From: an uncultured Caulobacterales bacterium
Lineage (GTDB): Bacteria > Pseudomonadota > Alphaproteobacteria > Caulobacterales > Caulobacteraceae
Direction: 5' to 3'
Length of the DNA: 8,514 bases
Assembly (NCBI GenBank): GCA_903889785.1
Contig: CAISYT010000181.1
Location: 1 to 8,514 of the forward strand
Part shown: positions 1 through 7,000 of the stretch, piece after piece
Layout of the letters: the number at the start of each line of letters is the position of its first letter
How positions within the stretch are numbered: the stretch's first letter is position 1
Translations under genes and position numbers: made by a program
The notes under the pieces: generated by a model
Seen by the model: the letters and a program-made list of their open reading frames with translations, nothing else
What the model was told of the DNA's origin: nothing
Database searches by the model: none

Positions 1-387
1 CACGCTGCGGCCATCAATGGCGGCCGACCGGGCGTTCTGCACGGCAACAAGACCTATCTGATCCAGGACATCGAAGGGCAGATCCTGGAAGCCCATTCGA
101 TCAGCGCAGGGCTCGACTATCCGGGCATCGGCCCCGAGCATTCCTTCCTGCACGATGCGGGACGGGCCGAATATATGACCTGCACCGATGCAGAAGCCCT
201 GGCAGCCTTCAAGCTCACCGCCGAGCTGGAAGGCATCATCCCGGCGCTGGAAAGCGCCCACGCCCTGGCCCGCATGGCGGATATCGTGGCTCAGGTTCCA
301 AAGGACGGCATAATCATGGTCAACCTGTCGGGCCGTGGCGACAAGGACGTCAACCAAGTCGCCGCTTTCCAGGGGCGTTCGATTTGA
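1..387 (+). CDS. trpB: Tryptophan synthase beta chain, C-terminal part (cut by the window edge)
   Basis: TrpB condenses indole with L-serine, using pyridoxal phosphate, in the last step of tryptophan synthesis, and works as an alpha2-beta2 complex with TrpA in the cytoplasm. Frame 1 is open from the first base and encodes 128 residues before TGA at 385-387, about the last third of a protein usually near 400 residues. Family hallmarks are visible: HSISAGLDYPGIGPEHSFLHD-type sequence at about 103-156, and NLSGRGDKD at 322-348, whose serine (codon 328-330) matches the residue that contacts the PLP ring nitrogen in Salmonella TrpB. The PLP lysine lies upstream of the window. The ATG at 175 is internal, not the start. 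The stop overlaps the trpA start by 4 nt, so the two subunits are probably translationally coupled. The identification is very secure. Confidence 0.97.
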   Translation, partial: HAAAINGGRPGVLHGNKTYLIQDIEGQILEAHSISAGLDYPGIGPEHSFLHDAGRAEYMTCTDAEALAAFKLTAELEGIIPALESAHALARMADIVAQVPKDGIIMVNLSGRGDKDVNQVAAFQGRSI

Positions 388-1217
388 CCGCCACCCGCAT
401 CGAAGCGCGGTTCGCCGCGCTAAAAGCCGAAAACCGGGCCGCCTTCATCGCCTACGTCATGGCCGGTGATCCCGATGCGGCGACATCGCTGGACATTCTT
501 CGCGGCCTGCCCGCCGCGGGTGCCGACCTGATCGAACTGGGCATGCCCTTTTCCGACCCCATGGCTGAGGGCCCGCCGATCCAGCGCGCAGCACAGCGCA
601 GCCTGCTGGCCAAAACCACGCTCAACAGCACGCTGGGAATCGCCAAGCAGTTTCGTGATGGTGACCAGACGACCCCAATCATCCTGATGGGCTATTACAA
701 CCCCGTGCTGCACCACGGGCTGGAAGCCTTCGCCGCCGACGCGGCCGACGCCGGTATCGATGGCGTGATTATTGTCGACTGTCCGCCCGAGGAAGCCGGG
801 CCACTGGCCGATGCGCTTGACGCCGCTGGCCTCGCCCTGATCCGTCTGGCCACGCCCACCACCGACGACAAGCGCCTGCCCGCTGTGGTGGCCCGCACGC
901 GGGGCTTTATCTACTACGTTTCGGTCGCCGGCGTGACGGGGGTCAAGGAGGCCGTAGCGGCCGACGTTGCACCGGCCGTGGCGCGGCTGAAGGCCGCTTC
1001 GGGCCTGCCCGTGGCGGTGGGTTTTGGCATCAGAACCCCGCAGCGGGCGGCTGAAATTGCTCGGGTTGCTGACGCGGCTGTGGTCGGGTCTGCCCTGGTG
1101 GACGAAATTGCTGCCGCGCTTGAAGGCAACGAAAACGTTACCAATAGGGTTCTTTCATCCGCCGCCGCCTTGGCTAAGGCTGTGCACGCGGCGCGAGTCG
1201 AAAACCTTGAGGCTTAG
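384..1217 (+). CDS. trpA: Tryptophan synthase alpha chain (TTG start)
   Basis: TrpA cleaves indole-3-glycerol phosphate to indole and glyceraldehyde-3-phosphate and channels indole to TrpB. The 277-residue product is full length for the family (E. coli has 268). Visible motifs are VMAGDP (25-30), IELGMPFSDPMAEGPPIQ (50-67) with catalytic Glu51 (E. coli Glu49), the loop-6 SVAGVTG segment, and the phosphate-binding GFGIRTP and VVGSALV segments. The second catalytic acid, Asp60 in E. coli, is Glu62 here (GAG at 567-569), which is unusual. The TTG start is chosen because the family N-terminus begins just after it, no ATG or GTG gives a complete protein, and it forms a TTGA overlap with the trpB stop. 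AGGGG at 371-375 is a plausible ribosome binding site. accD follows after 6 nt. Confidence 0.97.
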   Translation: MTATRIEARFAALKAENRAAFIAYVMAGDPDAATSLDILRGLPAAGADLIELGMPFSDPMAEGPPIQRAAQRSLLAKTTLNSTLGIAKQFRDGDQTTPIILMGYYNPVLHHGLEAFAADAADAGIDGVIIVDCPPEEAGPLADALDAAGLALIRLATPTTDDKRLPAVVARTRGFIYYVSVAGVTGVKEAVAADVAPAVARLKAASGLPVAVGFGIRTPQRAAEIARVADAAVVGSALVDEIAAALEGNENVTNRVLSSAAALAKAVHAARVENLEA

Positions 1218-1223
1218 GTAGCA

Positions 1224-2171
1224 ATGGCGACGGCGGAAAATCCGGAACCTCGCAAGGGCGATAAGCCGGATCGCACGGTCCGCCAGGCCGGCGCACCTCG
1301 CGAGCGCGGCGGCTGGCTCGCCGGGATAGCGCCGGGCGTGCGCAGCGCCTTCCGCAAGCGGGAGTCTCCGACCCCGGAAAACCTGTGGGTCAAAGACCCC
1401 GACACCGGCGAGATGATCTACCGTTCCGATCTGGAGGTGGCCCTTTGGGTCACCCCAAGCGGACGGCATATGCGCATTGGCCCCAAGGTCCGGTTCGCCT
1501 GCACCTTCGATGATGGGGCCTACGACCTGCTGCCCAGCCCCAGCGTTGAGGAAGACCCTCTCAAGTTCAGCGACGGCAAGCCTTACAAAGATCGACTGGC
1601 GCAAGCTCGCAAGCCCACAGGCCAAAACGACGTGATGTCGATTGGCCTTGGCAAGATCGGCGGCCAGTCCGCTGTGGTGCTGGTGCAGGACTTCGCCTTC
1701 ATGGGCGGGTCGCTGGGCATGGCTGCCGGCGAGGGTTTTATCGCCGCCGCGGAAGCGGCGGTCGCGCGTGATGTTCCTATGGTGGTCTACACCGCAGCCG
1801 GCGGGGCACGTATGCAGGAAGGTGCCCTGTCGCTGATGCAGCTGCCGCGCACAACCATCGCCATCCAGCGGCTGAAAGCCGCCAGCCTGCCCTATATCGT
1901 GGTGCTGACCGACCCGACCACCGGCGGAGTTACCGCCAGCTACGCCATGCTGGGCGATATACATCTGGCGGAGCCAGGGGCCTTGATCGGCTTTGCGGGC
2001 CCGCGTGTGATTGAGCAGACCATTCGTGAGACCCTGCCGCCGGGCTTCCAGCGTTCGGAATACCTGGTCGAAAAGGGCATGGTCGACCGCGTGGTCCCGC
2101 GCAAGGAACTGCCCGCCGTGCTCGGCTCGATCCTGCAGACCCTGATGATGGGCCGCGCCCGGGCGGCGTGA
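1224..2171 (+). CDS. accD: Acetyl-CoA carboxylase carboxyltransferase, beta subunit, lacking zinc-finger cysteines
   Basis: With AccA, AccD forms the cytoplasmic carboxyltransferase that moves the carboxyl group from biotin on AccB to acetyl-CoA, giving malonyl-CoA for fatty-acid synthesis. The 315 residues carry the crotonase-like core: FAFMGGSLG, GGARMQEG (from 193), LTDPTTGGVTASYAMLGD and FAGPRVIEQTIRE (from 257), closely matching E. coli AccD. The first 50 or so residues are a charged, variable extension before PENLWVKD. The N-terminal zinc-ribbon region is recognisable, but its four cysteines are replaced by Asp58, Thr61, Thr77 and Gly80. Other alphaproteobacterial AccDs (Brucella, from memory) also lack them. 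The ATG lies 6 nt after the trpA stop with GAGG at 1209-1212, so accD is probably expressed with trpA. Confidence 0.97.
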   Translation: MATAENPEPRKGDKPDRTVRQAGAPRERGGWLAGIAPGVRSAFRKRESPTPENLWVKDPDTGEMIYRSDLEVALWVTPSGRHMRIGPKVRFACTFDDGAYDLLPSPSVEEDPLKFSDGKPYKDRLAQARKPTGQNDVMSIGLGKIGGQSAVVLVQDFAFMGGSLGMAAGEGFIAAAEAAVARDVPMVVYTAAGGARMQEGALSLMQLPRTTIAIQRLKAASLPYIVVLTDPTTGGVTASYAMLGDIHLAEPGALIGFAGPRVIEQTIRETLPPGFQRSEYLVEKGMVDRVVPRKELPAVLGSILQTLMMGRARAA

Positions 2172-2184
2172 GCCACCCGATGCA

Positions 2185-3492
2185 ATGACAGACTATCTCG
2201 CCCCCCACGACGCAGCATTGGAGCGGCTACGACGGCTGCATCCGATCGTGATTGACCTGTCGTTGAATCGCATGGCGCGGCTGTGCGCCGACTTAGGCCA
2301 TCCCGAACGCAAGTTGCCGCCCATGATCCATGTGGCCGGTACCAACGGCAAGGGATCGACCCTTGCCTACCTGCGGGCCATGGCCCAGGCGCAGGGCCTC
2401 ACTGTCCATGCCTTTACCTCGCCGCATCTGGTGCGCTTCAACGAACGCATCCGCCTGGCGGGCAGGCTGATCGAGGATCAGGCCCTCGCCGACCTGATCG
2501 CACGGGTGGAGGCGATTAACGGGCCGAAGTCGATTACCTTCTTTGAATTCGTCGCCGCTGCCGCCTTCCTGACGTTTGCCGAGACGCCGGCGGACCTGGC
2601 CCTGATCGAGGTAGGACTGGGCGGGGCCCTGGACGCCACCAATGTGATCGACCCGGCCTTGAGCGTGATTGCGCCGGTCGCCATGGACCACCGCGAGTAC
2701 CTGGGCGACACCATCGCCAAGATCGCGGCCGAGAAGGCGGGGATCCTCAAGCCCAACCGTCCCGCCGTCATTGGCCGCCAGCTCGAAGAGGCGCTGCAGG
2801 TCATCGAGGCGCGCGCCGAGGCGATCAACGCCCCCCTGACCGTGATGGGTCGCGACTTCGACGCCTGGAGTGAGGGCGGACGACTTTTGGTGCAGATGCC
2901 CGACCGTCTGCTTGACCTGCCCGCCCCGGCGCTGGCGGGCGCGCACCAGATCGACAATGCAGGCCTTGCGGTGGCCGCAGCTCTAACCTTGCGCGACATC
3001 ACCGACGAGGAGATTGCAGAGGGCCTTACCCGCGTGGATTGGCCAGCCCGATTCCAGCGCCTGACCGGCGGCCCGCTCGGCCACGCCGCCGCCCAGGCCG
3101 ACGCCGACCTCTGGCTCGACGGCGGACATAACCCCCACGCCGGACGGGCGCTGGCCCGCGCCGCCGCCGCCCTGACGGCCCGCGACGGTCGGCCCCTGAC
3201 CCTGGTCGTCGGCATGTTGGCCAACAAGGATGCTGAGGGGTTCCTGACCCCCTTCGCCGAGCTGGCACCCAAGGTGATCGCCGTCACCTTCCCCGGCAAT
3301 GCCGCCCCCGCCTATCAGATCGCCGAGGCGGCGATGGTCGCCGGACTCAAGGTACAGACCTGCGAGGACGGGGTGGAGGCGGCGGTAGCCCTGGCCCTCG
3401 CAGACCGGCCCGCGCCGCATGTCATTATCGCCGGGTCACTGCACCTGGCCGGAGCGGTGTTGGGCCTGGATCAGGAGACCTGGCCGCGATAG
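2185..3492 (+). CDS. folC: Bifunctional dihydrofolate synthase / folylpolyglutamate synthase
   Basis: FolC joins L-glutamate to dihydropteroate with ATP to make dihydrofolate, then adds further glutamates to reduced folates so that they are retained and used by one-carbon enzymes. It belongs to the Mur ligase family. The 435 residues are normal length. Visible features are the P-loop GTNGKGST (52-59), TSPHL with FNERI (substrate and ATP-domain signature), a VGLGGALDATN segment, the MDH metal-site motif (167-169) with EKAGI just after, and DGGHNP (312-317) opening the C-terminal domain. The bifunctional label follows bacterial homologues; sequence alone does not prove both activities. The ATG lies 13 nt after the accD stop with only a weak ribosome binding site, which suggests coupling to accD. 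It is the last gene of the plus-strand unit. Confidence 0.96.
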   Translation: MTDYLAPHDAALERLRRLHPIVIDLSLNRMARLCADLGHPERKLPPMIHVAGTNGKGSTLAYLRAMAQAQGLTVHAFTSPHLVRFNERIRLAGRLIEDQALADLIARVEAINGPKSITFFEFVAAAAFLTFAETPADLALIEVGLGGALDATNVIDPALSVIAPVAMDHREYLGDTIAKIAAEKAGILKPNRPAVIGRQLEEALQVIEARAEAINAPLTVMGRDFDAWSEGGRLLVQMPDRLLDLPAPALAGAHQIDNAGLAVAAALTLRDITDEEIAEGLTRVDWPARFQRLTGGPLGHAAAQADADLWLDGGHNPHAGRALARAAAALTARDGRPLTLVVGMLANKDAEGFLTPFAELAPKVIAVTFPGNAAPAYQIAEAAMVAGLKVQTCEDGVEAAVALALADRPAPHVIIAGSLHLAGAVLGLDQETWPR

Positions 3493-3533
3493 GGGGGATG
3501 GTCTAGTTTCACGCTTGCCCTCGCAACCAACGC

Positions 3534-3557
3534 CGCTCCTCCGCAAAGGGAGGAGCG
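3534..3557. terminator. Hairpin between convergent folC and trxA, likely bidirectional terminator
   Basis: A perfect 9-bp GC-rich stem (CGCTCCTCC at 3534-3542, GGAGGAGCG at 3549-3557) closes a 6-nt loop, GCAAAG. It lies 41 nt past the folC stop and 25 nt past the trxA stop, where convergent units need to end. No clear T-run follows on either strand, so intrinsic termination would be weak by E. coli rules. A second, poorer hairpin with a bulge (3557-3564 with 3576-3582) abuts it on the trxA side. Termination is inferred from position and structure. Confidence 0.55.
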
Positions 3558-3582
3558 CGCCTAACAAAAGCCGACTTAGCGC

Positions 3583-3909
3583 TTAGCCCAGGCCCGCCTC
3601 GCTGAGCCATTCCAGGATCTTCTGCTTGGGCATGGCACCGACCTTCATCGAGGTCATCTGGCCATCCTTGAACAGCATCATGGTGGGGATGCCGCGCACG
3701 CCATAGCGGCCCGGGGTCATGGGGCTGGCTTCGATGTCGACCTTCGCCACGGTGACTTGGTCGGCCAGTTCTTCGCTGATCTGCTCCAGGGCAGGGGCGA
3801 TTTGTTTGCAGGGTCCGCACCATTCGGCCCAGAAATCGACCAGGACCGGACGGCTGGCCTGCAGCACATCCTTATCGAAGGAGGCGTCAGTAACGGCGAC
3901 AGTGCTCAT
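3583..3909 (-). CDS. trxA: Thioredoxin 1
   Basis: Thioredoxin is a small cytoplasmic dithiol reductant that passes electrons from thioredoxin reductase to ribonucleotide reductase, methionine sulfoxide reductases and other disulfides. The 108 residues match the canonical length. The active site is WCGPC (30-34, redox cysteines 31 and 34), buried Asp25 lies in VDFWA, and the cis-proline loop is GIPT (73-76, Pro75). No signal peptide is seen. The ATG at 3907-3909 has a good ribosome binding site, AGGAG at 3916-3920, with 6 nt spacing. The stop is TAA. The gene follows addA in the same direction after a 142-nt gap, so it may be read through from addBA or have its own promoter. The addB-addA-trxA order recurs in Caulobacterales, from memory. 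A short upstream ORF overlaps its start. Confidence 0.97.
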   Translation of the reverse strand: MSTVAVTDASFDKDVLQASRPVLVDFWAEWCGPCKQIAPALEQISEELADQVTVAKVDIEASPMTPGRYGVRGIPTMMLFKDGQMTSMKVGAMPKQKILEWLSEAGLG

Positions 3910-3944
3910 TGTTGGCTCCTACGCGAAAACAGCCGCGTGTTCAT
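3906..3944 (-). CDS. Possible 12-codon leader ORF overlapping the trxA start
   Basis: On the minus strand an ATG at 3942-3944 opens a 12-codon frame, MNTRLFSRRSQQ. It ends at TGA 3906-3908, which overlaps the trxA ATG as ATGA. A G-run, GGGGG at 3950-3954, sits 5 nt upstream of this ATG and could act as a weak ribosome binding site. If translated, it would couple ribosomes onto trxA. The trxA AGGAG lies within this ORF, as expected for a coupled leader. A frame this short arises easily by chance, and no homologue is known to me. Confidence 0.2.
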   Translation of the reverse strand: MNTRLFSRRSQQ

Positions 3945-3998
3945 GTTGTCCCCCAGAGTCGTTGGCGCGCTGGAGTTTCGTATTACGCGCGTTTTATC

Positions 3999-4021
3999 CG
4001 AAAATTGGCACCCACTTTTCG
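3999..4021. repeat. Imperfect palindrome in the addA-trxA gap, resembling a dispersed alphaproteobacterial repeat
   Basis: The 23-nt stretch folds with outer arms CGAAAA/TTTTCG (6 bp), one G-A mismatch, an inner TGG/CCA stem and a 3-nt loop. It starts 30 nt beyond the addA stop. From memory, near-identical palindromes of the type CCGAAAAGTGGG…TTTTCGG are scattered between genes in many Rhizobiales and Caulobacterales genomes, and this looks like a slightly decayed copy. It could also act as an mRNA 3' hairpin for addBA. No second copy is present in the window, so the repeat assignment rests on recall. Confidence 0.45.
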
Positions 4022-4051
4022 AAACACAACTTCGATGTAAGCGAGCGGCGT

Positions 4052-7000
4052 TCACCGATCAACGCGCGACGCCAAGGTTTCTAGCGCCTGGGCCATTAGG
4101 TCTTCTGGGACGGTCATCAGCTTGGGCCCGTCGGTCCAGACCAGGGCCGCCTCGACTGCGCGGCCTGGGAACAGCCGGCGCAGCACGGCCCAGTATAGCG
4201 CCATCTGCAGCACATAAGGATCGTCCGGCCCGCCGAGGCGGGCTGGGGCCGGGCGGTTGGTCTTGAAATCGACCACCAGCACGCGCTCGTCGGTCACTGC
4301 CAAGCGGTCGACACGTCCGGAGATGCGCAAGCTCGGTGGCAACTCAGGGGCTGTTCCAGCGATCGCGGCCTCGGGACGGGAGCCGAGGGCGAAGACAGCG
4401 GCGAAAGCCGGATCTTGAAGCACGCCGAGGGCGGCGGCGGCCATTTCGGCACGCTGAGGGTCGGTAAGCCGCTCCTTGCTCAGCAGGTTTTCGGCGGCGG
4501 CGGCACGCGCATCCGGTGCCACATCGGGCAGAAGTTGTAGCAGGCGGTGGATGATTTCGCCGCGACGATAGCGGCCCAGGCCTTGGGACTCTGCCAGGGG
4601 CGAGGGGGCGACGCGCGGCTCGGCATCCGCCGCGCGCGAGGGCTGGGCGTAGCGCCAGGCCGGTGATTCCAGCGGCGGTGGATCCTGGGTCCAGGCGGGC
4701 AGGGTCACGGCGGGCGGCGCGACGGCGACGGCGGTGCCCAGAGCGCGCGGATCGGCCCCGAAGCGGGTGAAGGTCTGATCTGAGCTGGCACCCTGCCGCA
4801 GGCCAGACACCATCCCCTCCTGCTGGAAGGCGGCGCGCAGCGCGCGGTACCAGCCCTTGAGGTTCTCCTCCTTGGCGTCGGCGGCGACACGGCCACACAG
4901 AATAAGCCGGTCGCGGGCGCGGGTAAGGGCCACATAGAGGAGGCGCAGCGCCTCGTCCGCCTCGGCCTTTTCACGCGCTAGCCGCGCGGCACCAGAGGCA
5001 CCGCAGTCGCTATCCTTGGAGGGGCACCACAGGAACCCTGCACCGAGATGCCGATTATCATCGCGCAATAAGGGCGAGCTACGCCCGCCGCCGGGGAAGG
5101 CGATTTCCGGCAGGATCACAATGGGGGCTTCCAGCCCCTTGGCGCCGTGAGCGGTCATGACCCGCACTTCACCGCGCGCCGCGCCCATCTCGCGCTTGAC
5201 CACGATATCCAAACCCGCGAAGTCGTCGGCCAGGGTTTCCAGGTCGCGCACCCCGCGCGCCTCGGCGGCGGCGGTCTGGGCCATGAATTCGGCCAGGGCG
5301 TCCTGCGCCTCCGGCCCCAGGCGACTGAGGAACCGCTGGCGCATCGAGCGCCCGTCGGCGGCAATCCGGTCGAGCACAGTCCCGAAGAACTCGAACGGCG
5401 GCCGCCGCTGCGCCTGGCCGCGCGCCCAGATTAGGGTTTCCAGGGCCTCGCCCCAGGCGGCGACCTCGCCGGCGCGCTGCTGCAGCACAGTCCACAGGCT
5501 GGACTCGCCGCGCGGTTTCGCCAGGGCGTAGAGATCCTCGTCCTTCAGGCCGGTTAGCGGGCTTTTCAGCAGGGCCGCCAGGGTCAGGTCGTCGTCGGGG
5601 AAGAGGCAAAATCGCGCCAGGGCGATCAGATCGTCGAAGGCGATGTGGCCCGACAGCTTGAGACGGTCGGCACCAGCCACCGGAACGTCGGCCCGCTTTA
5701 GCGCCCGCAGGATTTCCTCGAACAGGACACCACGGCGGCGCACCAGGATCAGCACATCGCCGAAAGACGCCGGCCGTGGCGGTTTGTCGTCCCCCTCGAA
5801 TACGGCGTCACCTCGTGCCACTAGGGCCTTGATTTCGGCGGCAATCTGATCGGCCAGACGGCGGTTGGCACCCTGGGCATCGGGCGTGTCGAGCGGCGCG
5901 TCCCAGGCCACGCGCTCGGGCATCTTGGGCTCGCGGACCAGGTCCCACAGGTCAACACAGCCGGGGCCGTCGGTACGGAACGCCTCGTGGGTGACCTTGG
6001 CTAGATCGCTAGACAGGCCGGCGCGAAATTCCTCGGTCAGGAACACGGCGTCGACGAAGGCCAGCACCTCCGGCGTCGAGCGGAAGGAGGTGTTCAGTTC
6101 GACGCTCTGCGCATCGATGCCAGCCGCGCGGAAGTTGTCGAGCCAGGCGGTGCGGCGGGCCAGGAACAGGTCCGGATTGGCACCCTGGAACGAATAGATC
6201 GACTGTTTGACGTCGCCAACCACGAACAGGGTACGCGCCCTATCTCGCACGCCGGCACCGGCACCAAACTCAACGGTCAGGGCCTCAATGATGTTCCACT
6301 GCTCAAAGGCAGTGTCCTGCGCCTCGTCGAGCAGCAGATGTTCAATGCCGCCATCGAGTTTGTAGAGCACCCACACCGCATCCTCGCGGGTATTGAGCAG
6401 GGCCGAGGTGCGCTCGATCAGATCGTTAAAGTCGAGCACACCGCGGCGCGCCTTTTCCTCGGCATAGGCGCCGATATAGGATGCAGCAAGGATCAGGGCA
6501 TCGATGGTGGTTTGCGCCACGGTCGTGGCGGCAATGCGCTCGCGGGCCGCGGCCAGGATGTCTTGCTGCAGTAGCAGGGCTTCGCGCAGATCCTCGCGTC
6601 CCTTCAAGCCGGCGGTTGTACGCACCCAGATTGCCGGGGTCCCGCTCAGGGTGAACAGGGGGGCCAAGGCTCTGTCGAAGCTGGCATTGGGGTCGGCAGC
6701 CACAGCGGCCAGTAAGGCGGCGTTCTTTTGATCCGTGGCCTTGCCGCCGGCCAGCACCTGGGCGGCGTCGCGCCACAAGGGACGGTCGATCGCGGCCATC
6801 GCGTAGGCCGCTTCGGTTTCTTCACACGAGGGCGCGTCGAAGCCACAGCGTTTCCAGACATCGGTCACCAGGGCATCCGACGAAAGGCCGGTCTGCTGGA
6901 AATAGCCGATCAGAGCTCCGCGTTGGCCCTCGAACGTCGCGAACATGCTCTGGAATGACTGGAAATCTAGCACCACAGACATCCGGGCATAGGCCTCGGC

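Noticed and set aside
1155..1964. Long antisense open frame (269 codons) opposite the trpA end and accD
   Set aside because: It is the mirror of well-conserved accD in high-GC DNA, its translation is low in complexity (many His, Gly and Arg), and it resembles no family I know.
2478..3299. Antisense open frame (273 codons) opposite folC
   Set aside because: It is an Ala/Ser/Arg-rich shadow of folC with no domain signal; such frames are expected at this GC content.
312..3492. Gly instead of Ala in the FolC DGAHNP motif (DGGHNP, residues 312-317)
   Set aside because: From memory DGGHNP is common in alphaproteobacterial FolC, so it is probably a lineage variant rather than an anomaly.
3956..3960. 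GANTC (CcrM methylation) site upstream of trxA
   Set aside because: Many GANTC sites occur through the genes of this window, so a single one in a leader is not evidence of cell-cycle control.
3910..4051. Possible sigma-70-like trxA promoter (TAATAC-like box near 3980)
   Set aside because: No matching -35 element was found at 16-18 nt spacing, and the adjacent AT-rich bases belong to the palindrome; too weak to list.
3757..4266. Plus-strand open frame crossing trxA, the gap and the addA 3' end
   Set aside because: It runs antisense to two certain genes and the translation has no recognisable motif. Its passage through the gap is explained by chance.
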